Origin: Onthophagus taurus
Lineage: Eukaryota > Arthropoda > Insecta > Coleoptera > Scarabaeidae
Assembly (NCBI RefSeq): GCF_036711975.1
Contig: NC_091968.1
Span: forward strand, 5,642,001 to 5,706,000
Length of the DNA stretch: 64,000 nt
Reading direction: 5' to 3'
Shown one piece after another: positions 45,701-56,291 of the stretch. The notes under the pieces are model-generated. The model searched no databases, was not told where the DNA came from, and was given only the letters and a program-made list of their open reading frames with translations. A program made the translations under genes and the position numbers. The stretch's first letter is position 1. Every line of letters begins with the position of its first letter.

Positions 45701-46450
45701 AATTGCAGAAGCTGAATATCGCTGACAAAAGCAAAATTCTGCTAACAGCGAACTAGATATTGCTAATGAATTACTAGATAGCGTTTGCAGAAGACTAGTT
45801 ACAATTAGCATAACACAAAACATAGCTGGTAGAATACTAGACACTGTTTCTAGAAGATTACTATTAGCAGAAAACTTAAACCCGTTTTGCAGACAATATT
45901 CCATCTATAAAATGAAAATTCCGTAGTTCAGCGGCAGCTGAAAAACATCTCCATTTCATCGCCAAACTTCCACCACGCTTAAATGTAGGTATCAGATTAT
46001 GTGGATATAGGCTTGTTTATCTCTCGCCAAATTTTTACTTGTCCAGTCGATATTTTTATATTAAGTTTAGTCTCATCTGTGAAAATTATCATTCCATTAT
46101 CCATTATCATTTCAGCTTTGTTAACTTCACCTGTCTTTTCATAATTCCGCACCACCTATTGTGCAGTAGAGATGCTGCGCATCATTATTTTTACAATTTC
46201 AAGCAAAGATTTTCGATTTATATGAAATTTTATTGTTATTTTTCTTTGTTCATTTGAACGTTCTATTGACTTTCTACCCACTTCGAATTTTGCGCAATTT
46301 TTATAATTCAATTGACATTGAAGTTTTTTGAAAAAAAAACAGTGCTTAACAATCAAAATGGGGACAAAACACGATTAAAAATCTTGTATAACAGCAGTTA
46401 TCTATCCAAGAATACGGTTTTTGCTGTCAACTGTGAGTAAAATGTGTACA
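42740..46450 (-). mobile_element. Composite tandem repeat built on a deleted Tc1 element
   Basis: A unit beginning GGAATGTATTTTCGAAATGT (42772) recurs at 43611, a period of about 840 bp. Each unit has a stretch of degenerate AGAAGACTAGATA/GTTTGCAGAAGAC repeats (42960-43380, 43830-44105 with 45554-45900). On the minus strand a Tc1 DD34E transposase remnant follows: IIFTDETKLNIKIS and HNLIPTFKCGGSLVMIWGCF at 43430-43600, and the same at 45950-46110. In the second unit an N-terminal piece remains upstream (LLEIVKIMMRSISTAQ and YEKTGEVN, 46100-46260). The sequence between the DNA-binding and catalytic parts is missing. The second unit is split by the element at 44108-45551. Confidence 0.65.
44108..45551 (-). 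mobile_element. IS630/Tc1-class transposon with 148-bp TIRs
   Basis: The termini CCGGGTGTAA(C/T)AGGATCATG are inverted over about 148 bp (44108-44255 and 45404-45551) and flanked by TA. The minus-strand frame 44289-45170 gives 293 residues of transposase. A DNA-binding part with TLSLRQIGFELDIRHQTVSR is followed by the first catalytic Asp region GMILFSDESRF and the second in MYFQQDGAPLHNSRTV. The frame ends shortly after RWPPRSPDLT in an unrelated tail. The third acidic residue and the C-terminus that normally follow SPDL(T)P are therefore lost by a small deletion. The copy is young (TIRs nearly identical) but non-functional. Confidence 0.88.
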
Positions 46451-46583
46451 GTTGTCGAACTGTATAGGTAACCAAGACATCCACTTTTGCTTATTGCTTA
46501 CCATTCATGAGTAATTGATTCGTGATTTTCTAATTTTTCGGTGGGTGTTCGAATACTGATTTTGCATACTGTATAATTATTTA

Positions 46584-46763
46584 TTAATTTTTACAAGAGC
46601 AATTACATAAAATACAATGTTTATGTCGATATCCAGTATAAATTACAGCTACGGTTAAAGCGGCCGCTAAAAAAACCAAACCAACAACAATCGGTAAAAT
46701 GTATTTGATTGGAGGAAATACCATTCTTCGTCTTCCAACCAACACGTCATGGTTTTCTATCAT
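46584..46763 (-). CDS. 59-residue membrane micropeptide, copy 1
   Basis: ATG at 46763 to TAA at 46584. The order is a short polar N-terminus with GRRRM, then one hydrophobic segment of about 23 residues (ILPIVVGLVFLAAALTVAVI) and a Cys-rich tail RHKHCILCNCSCKN. The Arg cluster before the membrane segment predicts an N-in, single-pass topology. The start is placed at the ATG aligned with copy 2 at 47388; an upstream GTG in the same frame is ignored. The two copies have equal length and most residues identical, the tails almost wholly so, which supports selection on the protein. Family and function unknown. Confidence 0.75.
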   Translation of the reverse strand: MIENHDVLVGRRRMVFPPIKYILPIVVGLVFLAAALTVAVIYTGYRHKHCILCNCSCKN

Positions 46764-46884
46764 TTCATTCAACGTTTTTATCTTCACTTTTACCGTATTC
46801 TTTTTACATAAAATGAATATAACAATTAACGTCAGTTTTCAAAGTTCTGTCAAAATCTTTGACGCCACTAAAAAATAATTTGTA

Positions 46885-47180
46885 CTAAGATCTACATAAA
46901 AAAAGTTCAGAAGTAGAATACTGAGAAGGATATTTGGTCTAGTACAATAACAAGATGGAATATAGAGAACTCGAATGAATTTTGAACTCAATGCCTTGGT
47001 TGATGGTGCAGACATAAGCAGATTTGTTAAATCTCAGCGAATTAAATGGCTTACCAATGGAAACCAACAGAGAAAAGACCTCATAAAAGATGGTTGAATG
47101 ACATGAAGGATGACTTGAATTGTTGAGGAGGCTAAAACCCACAAAATGCTGTAGAGCCAAAATAAGAAAAAATAATTTGA
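46885..47180 (+). mobile_element. LINE C-terminal fragment between the micropeptide genes
   Basis: The plus-strand translation contains LNALVDGADISRFVKSQRIK followed by W, and KKWLNDMKDDL-like sequence. This is the C-terminal region of R1/RTE-type reverse transcriptase ORFs that usually reads RFIKSQRLRWLGHV and RPKKRW. It has several stops and is a dead fragment. Confidence 0.5.
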
Positions 47181-47208
47181 CACAACATTTTAAAGCATCA
47201 TTTTAATT

Positions 47209-47388
47209 TTAATTTTTACAAGAACAATTACATAAAATACAATTATGATGTCGAAATCCTGTATAAATCACTGCTACGGTTAAAGCAGCCGCTAAGAAGA
47301 CCAAGCCGATAGTTATTGGTAAAAGGTATTTGATGGAACGAAATTCCATTCTGCGTCTTCCAACCATCATATCCGGGTTTGTTATCAT
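47209..47388 (-). CDS. 59-residue membrane micropeptide, copy 2
   Basis: ATG at 47388 to TAA at 47209. It shares the layout of copy 1 and differs at about a quarter of positions, mostly before and within the membrane segment (LLPITIGLVFLAAALTVAVI). The tail FRHHNCILCNCSCKN is nearly identical. The start of a divergent smORF on the plus strand lies 92 bp away, so the two may share a promoter. Confidence 0.78.
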   Translation of the reverse strand: MITNPDMMVGRRRMEFRSIKYLLPITIGLVFLAAALTVAVIYTGFRHHNCILCNCSCKN

Positions 47389-47480
47389 TTTAATCTATTT
47401 TATTTCTACGTCTTTTTCGTATTTTAAAATTACAACAAAATGACATTACTCTTTTAAACGTCAAATCGACTATTTGAAAT

Positions 47481-47615
47481 ATGAACCCAGAAATAAGAGA
47501 GATTCTAATATTTGCAATCATAATAATAATCGGGTTAAACCTCATCGGTTTAAGCACCATTGGAATAGCTCTATATAATTTATGTAATACGACCACCTCT
47601 GTGCATCTTAATTAA
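47481..47615 (+). CDS. 44-residue membrane smORF
   Basis: ATG at 47481 to TAA at 47613-47615. The translation begins MNPEIREILIFAIIIIIGLN and has one hydrophobic helix of about 25 residues, with a short polar tail NTTTSVHLN. It is divergent from the micropeptide gene at 47388. There is no homologue I recognise, and it is short enough to be chance, but a clean start, a hydrophobic helix and a tidy stop in a gene-like context make it a candidate. Confidence 0.4.
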   Translation: MNPEIREILIFAIIIIIGLNLIGLSTIGIALYNLCNTTTSVHLN

Positions 47616-47699
47616 AAATTATTTTTAAATTAAATTAAATAAATAAATTTAAATTTAATCCCGCCATCTATTTTCTTTTATTCGCATTATTAATTTCAA

Positions 47700-48194
47700 C
47701 CAGTTAATAATAGATGGCGCAATTAATACCAACACAATCACTCCACCAGATGTTAACTTCACTGCAGTCAGTTTCACAATTCAATACGAAAGCTGTTTGT
47801 TGGTTGTGTGAGTCATTCGTTAACGAATAATCGTGTTAAAATCATGTGTATTTTCGATTAGATCACGTCGAAAATCATCGACATGTGATTAAACGCGTGT
47901 GATTGTGACGATTTTCGGGCGGATTCGCGTCATAAAGTTATTACCCAAACCTAACCTCACTTTTTCATTTGACGGGTTTTTGACGGTTGAAGTTTTAATG
48001 TTTTTGTTGGTTATGGGAAGTTAAGTAAAGGAAACGGACTGGAATTAATAAAATTAAGGATTCTTTAGTTTTATAATCTTTCCGGAGAAAATTATTTACT
48101 TACACTGACAGTTCGCGATTTTTTTTTGGTTAGGTAAACTTGTGGAAAAAACGATTAAATTAAAGGAAATTGGGGGATTCGTGTTGGATTTGGA
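47700..48194 (+). promoter_or_regulatory. Likely promoter and 5' UTR of a plus-strand gene
   Basis: The sequence is of mixed composition and not repetitive, with features common in insect core promoters: a TCAGTTTC initiator-like site (about 47768) and CG-containing motifs. No ORF of note precedes the ATG at 48195. Assignment rests on the coding exon that follows. Confidence 0.35.
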
Positions 48195-48248
48195 ATGAGT
48201 AGAAGTTATTACGATAAAAGCGAGAATAGGGACGGATTTTTGTTAACG
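48195..48248 (+). CDS. Possible first coding exon (18 residues) of a gene extending downstream
   Basis: ATG-AGT... encodes MSRSYYDKSENRDGFLLT and ends at a strong donor ACG|GTGAGT in phase 0. A leader with many out-of-frame codons and no repeats precedes it. I did not find the next exon; it could lie in the following transposon-rich sequence or beyond the window. I do not recognise the protein. Confidence 0.4.
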
Positions 48249-49778
48249 GTGAGTGATTTTTAATTTTTTTTTTGTATTTAATTATATTTTTAGCCTCGAC
48301 ACTGTTACTAAATAGTTTGATTTAAAAGTAGGAAACTTTCTAAATATTTTTCTTTCCATCTTCGTTTACACGCTATGAGAATTTTTATTTCAAAAATCCC
48401 TCGGTTAACTTAACCACCCAATTAGATGAGGACCAAGTCTTCAAAATAATGAAAATTTTGAGATTATTTTAACATTTATGTTAATTACATAGGATATAAT
48501 CTAGGAGGTAATTACCTCCTCAAATTATTATACCAGTTAACCTTGAAAGTTGCCAACAAAAATCGCCATCATCATCATCGTCATCTCCGCTTGGAGAATT
48601 AAGATAAAAAGAGTTAAAAGGAAATAAAAAAATTGGTTATAGCACGTGCTCCTTTTTGCTAAATTTTTTTCTTATTTCTCATAAAATTACCTAAGAAATT
48701 TATTTGATTTCATAACTTGCTGGTTTATCGAAAATCTTTAAAGTTGTGGCGTCTCCATTTTTAGTTGCCCATTTTCATCATCGTGCCAGGTACGAAAATG
48801 CAGAGTAAAACTTTCGGGGAGACACGCAAATCGACCAACAATAAATGAAAATTTTCCGCTTATTCAACTTAAAATATCTTTAATTTTATTCATAAGATTC
48901 TTTTAAAAATAACTTAATTCGGTTTCAGAAAATTTTCCGTTAAATCAAAAAAAAAAAATGTTTCTAAATGGTGAGTGGTCTGCCGTTAGCCTCTCTGGCG
49001 GTGTATTGATGTGTGTGTGCAAGTTTTAAAGTATATGTGACCTAGAATCCCGGATAGAACAGCGAACCGGCGATTTTAAAATAAACACAACACGCGGAAG
49101 AGAGGAACTTTTGTGTAACCGATCGAAAAATAAGATCAAAAAAAACAAAGAAAAAATGAACTAGTTGTGAAAGTTTTTTTAATGTTATAATTTTAATCAA
49201 TTTACGTTATATAACAGAGCTAGGCAGAGCTGATCTCAACAGGAGCTTTATACACGTTCAATATTTCTTTTGCGAGCCAAAAAGAGATATCATATCTATT
49301 TTCATATTTATTGAAAAGTAAAAGATAATTGAAAAACAGCTGGCAAAAAAAATATTTAATAATCATAAGTTCTGCCGATTTTCGTTTGATAATGTTTTAA
49401 AATCCGGCGTGTAATTTGAGTTGTTTGGTTTCAAATACCCTTAAGTCCAAATTTTTCGATTTTGAGAAAACGGCAAAAAAGTATTTTGGGATGATTTTGG
49501 CGTTATTAATTCAAACATAATTTATTTGTTATTAGAAGACTTACTGAAGTTTCAAAAATTCTATAACCACGTTTTTGGAATAGATATAAAAATCACAAAG
49601 TGGATTTAAAAATGGTGTTTGGTTGCGTTTGCTACCAAACTGTGGATTAAGGCTCATTTGAATCTGAACAAAATGGATTAGGCATGAATTGAAAGTGAAT
49701 CAAATCTCTTTGTAGCTAATAACAGGAAACTTTATTTTTTGAAAGATATGTTATTTAAAAACTGTACTTAAAAAACTC
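48249..49778. other. Putative intron or intergenic DNA
   Basis: No ORF worth reporting and no element that I can name. The piece at 48980-49130 is less AT-rich (ACCGGCGATTTTAAAATAAA) and could be a second, alternative 5' exon, without evidence. Confidence 0.3.
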
Positions 49779-50960
49779 TTAAACGCTAACATCAGGTATA
49801 TTTTCGGTTGATTCACATAAACTAGGCTCTTCGTCCCCACTGTCTTCTCGGGAATCGCCAGGAATATTATTGTTCTGAAATTTTCCCAACACATCTCTAT
49901 AATAAGCCAAATTTTCTACCGCTCTCCAGTTCTTTCCATAATGTTTGCTTAACAAGTTATTTACATCTCTCATTTTCAGATCTTTTGGTTTCACTCCGGT
50001 AGGAATTTCTTTTGGCTGGATATTCATGGCGGTTTGGTTTTTCCTAAAAACTCCTTTGAATGTGTCTGAACGGTAAGATAACTCAGCTCGAATGGTGATG
50101 GCGTTTTTGTTGCCACGTCGTATAATATATCTCTTACATTGGTTAAATTTAAAATGCCACTGAGACACTGGCTTAAGGATTTTTTGACCAGCACCTTTCC
50201 AATCACTATCGGGAACATCTTTTCCAAGTTTAAAAACAGTAGCATGTTCTTGAAAAATATTTATGTATTCTTCTGGCATTACAATTTCTCCTTTCTTTCT
50301 TATTCCTTTTTCGATAGTAGCAAAAATCCTGTCAGGTGGAATGTAGGAGTGCCCAACCACTGGGAATACCAGCTCGATTGTTCTAATAGAACTGCTTATA
50401 CTGCTTAGTCATTTGAACAACATACATATCATAATGGTATTTTTATTTTGGCCGCCGCATCCATCGGCGACCAATCGAAGTGTATCTATTCCCTCTAAGT
50501 TACTATTCTTTAAAGTGTAAAAGACGCAGCTTGCGATTTCGTTGGCGCCCTTGGCATGTTCATCTTCAGTCCACGTGAAAATTTTAACATTATCTTTTGT
50601 TAACGGAGCATGTGAGTGCCCCACTACAGTAGTGAAGTTGTAAATGTACAGTTGTCTACTATAATAGGTACTTTGATCTGGTATTTTGGGCAATACCAAG
50701 TTTTTCTGACAATCAAAAGAAATTGTCAGAAGGCCGTCCCGTTTCTCTTTTAGCTGTTCAAAAAATGCTTTGGCCCTGAGCTTATGTATTCGGTATTCTG
50801 TAGTTAGCACTGTTTTAATAGATGCAACCTTTTCATTTTTAATTTTTTCCCGGAGTTCAAGACACTTAGAGCAAACATCGGTGCTAGGAGATCCAAAGCC
50901 GATGTTGAAGGAAGTATTAAAAGTAAATCGAAAGTAGCTCTCTTTAATATCTAAAGGCTG
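49779..50960 (-). pseudogene. DUF7869-like transposon protein, near-intact
   Basis: Minus-strand frames 50409-50810 and 49779-50360 are one reading frame separated by a single in-frame TGA (about 50407-50409). The sequence continues upstream as NIGFGSPSTDVCSKCLELRE. It shows a CxxC pair, LVADGCGGQNKNTIMI, and VVGHSYIPPDRIF, the motif trio I associate with the DUF7869 family of putative transposases in insects and cnidarians (memory, unverified). The C-terminal 60 residues are acidic. No termini or duplicated target were found. The N-terminus upstream is missing or unrecognised. Confidence 0.6.
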
Positions 50961-51082
50961 TCTATTTGATTTGAATTTTTAAGGGATTCGCGCGTTTTTT
51001 AATACAAATCATTGAGTATTTTATAGAAAACAACTTTTTCTAACAGATGGCGTATATATCTCATTTTTGCCCAAAAATGGAT

Positions 51083-51480
51083 TTAGGGGATATTGAAACC
51101 AGACAACTCATTTGTCAAAGTAGTTCGTAGTAATTTTTTGAGATGTTGAGTAGTTAATTGTGAGCGATATTTTGTCTTAACTAATTTCTTGTATGAGTAT
51201 AAAGTCTCATAAGAATATGTTGTACCAAAAATTGAAAATAGTCGACAAGCTGCTTTCTTTAAATTATGATATATTGTTTCTGGCACCACTATCCAAAATG
51301 CCTGACCCTCCTTCATTTTTAGTACTTCTAATTCTCCCGATGCTATATCGGATAGTATTATATCAGAAATAGAAAAACCATCTTGAATTACATCAATTGC
51401 AAATGGATTGACAAAAGATTAAATTGTTTAAAACTTCTCAGATCTTCAAATCTGGTTTTAAAATTCGTTTTCAACTCTTC
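51083..51480 (-). mobile_element. hAT transposase C-terminal fragment
   Basis: The frame 51083-51316 contains FGTTYSYETLYSYKKLVKTK followed by YRSQLT, typical of the hAT/ZBED5-like dimerisation region. The upstream segment NFKTRFEDLRSFKQFNL joins it after a one-base frameshift (FVNPFAIDVIQDG). It is a fragment with no ends seen. Confidence 0.65.
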
Positions 51481-51770
51481 GTTAATGTTCGTTAATTTTA
51501 TCTTCAGTAATATTAAAGAATATCTTACAGAATATTATCCATAATATCTTACAATACAGTAAAAATGATATATCATTTTGTGATTCATCTCCTTCCTCTT
51601 TCAGTTCTTCTAAAAAACTCTTTACAATATTTCACATATTTGCAAATTTTAAATATTTACTTATGATTAAGTAATTACTTTTTTAACGACATTAATTTTT
51701 CTTTTCGCAATTTCGAACTTAGATACTGAATGGAAAATTGCGGAATGAGTTGCTTCTTAATGTCTGTCTA

Positions 51771-51908
51771 AGGTCCACTTTTACCACCTCTTGATAAATT
51801 TATCCGATAGATAAATCCAGCTCTTAGCCAATGAGAGCGCTTAAAACCGCTGTAACCATGGCAACTATCCTCTAGATAGTTTATCAGGAGGATGGTAAAA
51901 GTGGGCCT
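51771..51908. mobile_element. MITE, 138 bp, same family as 61272-61648
   Basis: The ends AGGTCCACTTTTACCACCTC and the inverse GATGGTAAAAGTGGGCCT form terminal repeats. The interior (AGATAAATCC, CCAATGAGAGCGC, GTAACCATGG, CTAGATAGTTTATC) matches, as the reverse complement, the triplicated units at 61272-61648 along their length. Confidence 0.75.
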
Positions 51909-52249
51909 AAATTACTTATTTTATAGTTTGCGATAGTACTTTTACAAATAAGACACAATTGTTTACCATTCGCTACGAAAACATATATTTTCTTCTTCAT
52001 ATTTTCGTTTTTTATTTTCGGTTGTCATGTTGCTTAAAAGTATTTATTATAATAAATAATTGAATAATAACTTACTTTTAAAAACAGTAAAGAGGCTGCA
52101 ATTATAACATCAACACGTCCAAACACGTACCGGTTGTGAGCGGTTACTAATGGTATTGAATCATGAATATCATAAAAACCAAGCTAAATATCGTAAAATA
52201 GTAATTTTTGTATAAATTGTATATTACAATATACTGTCCCTCTTTGTCA

Positions 52250-53690
52250 ATCCTAAAAAGACTGAGACTGTTCTCTTCACTAAACAGAAGAAACTGGGAC
52301 ACTTAACGCCACCCAATTTCTGTAATAATCCATATTAACCTTTGCTCCAGAGGTGAAATATCTGGGTGTTATCTTGGACAAAGGATTAACTTGGACATCA
52401 CACATTAGTTGCAAAACCAAAAAAGCAACGATTGTACTGAACCAGTGCCGAAGGGCTATTGCGAATACTTGGGGACTAAATCCGAAAGTTATAATGTGGT
52501 TCTATACTTCTGTGATAAGACTCATGGTGGCTCACGGAGCCATAGTTTGATGCTCAGCACTAAAACATGCATATAAAGCAAAATTGCTGCATCAACTGCA
52601 ACGACTGGCCTGCCTGCTAATCACAGGCGCTATGAGATATACACCTACGATTGCGATGGAGACTATGCTGAACGTACTGCCCCTAGATATTTTTATCAGG
52701 GAGAGCTGGCCGCGATGGCATTGCTTCGACTGCGATCAATAAATGAAAAGCAGGTTGTTAAAATGGGCAAGCCTTCTTAGGGAAGCCACACTTTGGCATT
52801 GAAACGATACCCCAGAGCAACTCAAGCTCGGGCAAAACGCTGATCATCTACGCTGATGGATCAAAGAAGGCTGGAGGTTCCGGAGCGGGAATTCTCTCGC
52901 ACGATCTCCAGTTGCACCATTCCACTTCGTTAGGATCGTATTGCATGACTGCTCAAGCCGAATTAACTGCTATAAACATAGCAGCCGATGCGATTATCGA
53001 CTCCAAAAAAGTCGGCAGAAACGTTGTAATCTGCACTGATAGCAGACAGGCTATGCTGGCGGTTGGTAAGCACCACACTGCATCATCGTTGGTGAAGTCC
53101 TGTCGACAATCACTCGAGGAGGCAAACGTATACAACGTCACGATAAAGTGGCGAAAAGGACACATCGGAATTAAAGGGCATGATCATGCGGACAGGCTGG
53201 CGGACAGATGATTTTTCATCAGTTTTTTGCAACAGATGGGATGGGACAGCAGCAGGTGTCTTTGCTAAGAAAACTCTGCTCTACCCTGACCGGAAGAGAT
53301 CTACTCAGTTTCTGGAAAAATCAAAAAGTGACTTGAGGCTTCTCACCCACTTCCTGACCGGGCACTGCAGGTTACGTAAGCACATGTTTTGCATCAAGCT
53401 GGCGAATACACCCCTCTGTAGAGGGTGTGAAATGGAAGACGATACGGTAAGTCATATTGTTTGTGACGGTCCCAACCTCGCGTACTTAAATGTCGGATAT
53501 AAGGAACATACCTTTCTGTTCTATATTAACGTTCATGAAAAGATTGGGCTGGTTTTCTGACCCTTGAATGAACCAGTAATTGTGGGGACGGAGAAAAGGC
53601 CCGCTGGGGCCTAAGTGCTGTGAAGAAATTCACCTCCACGTGAAACTACATACATATTGTCGCTTGTAGCCGCATTTAAATAAAGAAAGG
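52250..53690 (+). mobile_element. LINE with RNase H domain (I/LOA/R1-type), 5' truncated
   Basis: The RT thumb is at 52255-52550 (KYLGVILDKGLTWTSHI, CRRAIANTWGL), then sequence with frameshifts. RNase H is at 52800-53210: IIYADGSKKAGGSGAGI with the first Asp, AELTAINIAADA with the Glu, CTDSRQAML with the second Asp, and HIGIKGHDHADRLAD. A C-terminal zinc finger follows (RLRKHMFCIKL, CRGCEMEDDTVSHIVCDG, 53370-53480). The 3' end is GAAACTACATACATAT, shared with 14589. Frameshifts make it inactive. Confidence 0.8.
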
Positions 53691-54099
53691 GCCGTATTTG
53701 CCCACCGTTGTTATATAACTTTAATATTTTGATAAAATATACATTTATTTTTGTCTTGGTAATGCCATGTTCAGTTTCGTTCTCAATGCCAAAGGAAGAA
53801 CTCTTTTTACAATACTCTACATTCTAGATGATATGGCGTACAATATATGGATAGTTTGACATTTCATGCTGCATCTGCATAATTCATGTTTTGCTTGATT
53901 GTGTGATACTCTAGAATAATAATAAAAACAATAAAACTAAGCCTTGAAAATGAAAATAAGATGTTAACATAAGATTGTTGGGAAGGAGGGGGACCGTTAA
54001 TATTTCATATTACATCTGCAAGATTCATGTTCTGCCTAAATGTGTACAGCTCGAGTACAAAATGGAAGTGCTAGAAGTAAATGCAAAACGTGGAGATAA
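53691..54099. other. Spacer, unclassified
   Basis: No gene. Two similar segments (CATTTCATGCTGCATCTGCA at 53859 and ATTTCATATTACATCTGCA at 54002) suggest an old duplicated repeat. Confidence 0.4.
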
Positions 54100-56285
54100 A
54101 TAATAATAAATATCTTTATTGGCCAACAAAGTACCAATTACAGGACAATATTATACTATACAGAAATACAAACTTACATTACCACAAGAATCAATTAAAC
54201 ACTAAGTAAAAACATTGTAATCGTCTCTCAGGTTTATAAGTCTGCACATTCTCTGTAGCGGAGCACAAGACTGCATGTTGGTTCTACTATTCTTCAAATA
54301 GAAGACACAGCTGTATCGGGTAGCGTGTCTGGGTACACTGAAGATGATGCAAAAGAGTAACCAGTTACAATCCGTCTCACAAATCATCAGCTTTACAATA
54401 AATCTAACGTCGAGATCATCCCTTGGAGTGACAAGCGAAGAAAAATTGTGACGTTGCAACAAAGATTGATAGTCAGTGCCTCGAACAGGAGTTTAAAAAC
54501 CTTTTTTGAATTCTCTCCAATAAAAGACCATGCGAGATATAATGCGGTGACCATATAACAGAACCATACTCCATTCTCAGCAGAACAAACGCCCGAAAAA
54601 GCAATATGTATACTGCAGAATTCGTGAAGTACAGAGCTCAAAGCCACGCATCCTCGCGTGGATCCTCGCGTCTGCTATCAAAAGTTACTTCCACATCTCT
54701 GACAGAAGTCAACTTAAACAGGGAGATTGGACCTATACAGTAGGATGAAGGGATATGAGTAGTTCTACGTAATAGCATTAAACTTCTCCACATTCATTCT
54801 GAGCTGACTCCGATCGCACCATTCCACCAAGATATTAAGAACCGACTGCATCGAAGCCATGTCATCTTCCGAGGTCGTAGGGCGAAATATCTTAAGATCA
54901 TCAACATAAGCCAATACACCAGACTTAAATCTGTTTAATAAGTCGTTAATAAACATTACAAACAGTAGTGGACCCAAGTTAGAGCCCTGTGGGATACCAG
55001 ATCGTGCGATAAACTCCACTGAAGCAAAGCTATTATAAAGTACATAATTTCTCCTCCTTGATAAATACGATGAAACAAGACACATAAGCCCTGGGGAAAA
55101 CACATCAAACGCCTTAGAAAAGTAAGTGTACACTACATCCACTTGACCACCCCTATCCAAGGATTCACATATTACTTCTGTAATCACCGCAAGACTGTAA
55201 TCGTTGAACGACGCTTTATAAACCCATGCTGGTGCGGCGATACAAACGATTAAATTTGCGAATAAATAGCTCCATAGATGATTTGCTGAAATACTTTAGG
55301 GAAGTTAGATATTATGGGGAGGTGACGATCACCACGCTTGAAAACGGGAATTATCCGTGATCGCTTCCAGATTTTAGGAAACTCACCCGTCTTTAGACAC
55401 AAGTTCATGATCACGCAAAAATTGTGCTACAATCACGAATAAAAAACGCTGGAAGGTTATCATCACCAACCGTAAATTTGTTCGGCAACTTCTTAAGAAG
55501 ATCAAGAACCAACTCGTAGGTAGAGTCACCACTACAAACTCCCGAAAAGTAATCGGCAAAGGATTAACTATATTATAGGGAGTATCGTAGATCCACTCGT
55601 TTAAAACCATTTCACCAGGGAGTTTTGTAGTCATAGTTTTATGCCTTATATAAATCCAGAAGCTACGAAGATCAGAGCGCAGTGACTGGTCAGCATTACT
55701 TGTAAAGGCTATATGCAAATCAGAGATCTTTTGCTTAGTCAAAAATCTCAATTTTTCAAACTCCGCATGATAAAATTTATATTTAGTTCTCTTCCACTTT
55801 CTTCTATAGAAGTCTTTTAACAATAAAAGATTTTTTAATTTCAGGAGTGTATTTAGAAGTAGATACGCTCTTTTTGGAACAGACTAATCCAATAGTTCAT
55901 GGATCTATACGTAAAATAACCGCACAGCATCATCAACATGCCTCATGTTTCGAGGAAATCACCATACAAGCCATAAAAGTTGGCTCTGCAAAAATGATAA
56001 CGACTGCCACAAGCTGGAAAAATTGATTGATTGTTACTTGGTGCGAGTAAGATTATGGTAATATTTAAGGCAGGATGATACAAATCTTCAGATACAAGAG
56101 GCAGGTCATCACGTAGAAGCTCGAACTGATGCCCAGTATTAGACACAAGTTTAGAAACAGTAGTACCTGGACCTTTAACATAATCAGGTAAATTAAAGTC
56201 TCCTATAATAAGTACAGGAAAGTTCAATAATCTATGTTCCAAAGCATCCAAAAAAGAAAGCAAATCAGGCTTTGGGGTATCAGGA
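54100..56285 (-). mobile_element. Jockey-like LINE, 5' truncated
   Basis: Minus-strand pieces in order: endonuclease end VLIIGDFNLPDYVKGPGT (55943-56263), linker RRKWKRTKYKFYHAEFEKLR (55383-55823), RT motif A VDVVYTYFSKAFDV (54765-55187, with Y where D is usual), motif B RSGIPQGSNLGPLLFVMFIN and catalytic LAYVDDLKIF. The 3' end is near 54105 (AATAAAGATATTTATTATTA on the minus strand). Frameshifts separate the pieces. The 5' end is cut by the mariner element at 56292. Confidence 0.8.
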
Positions 56286-56291
56286 AATATA

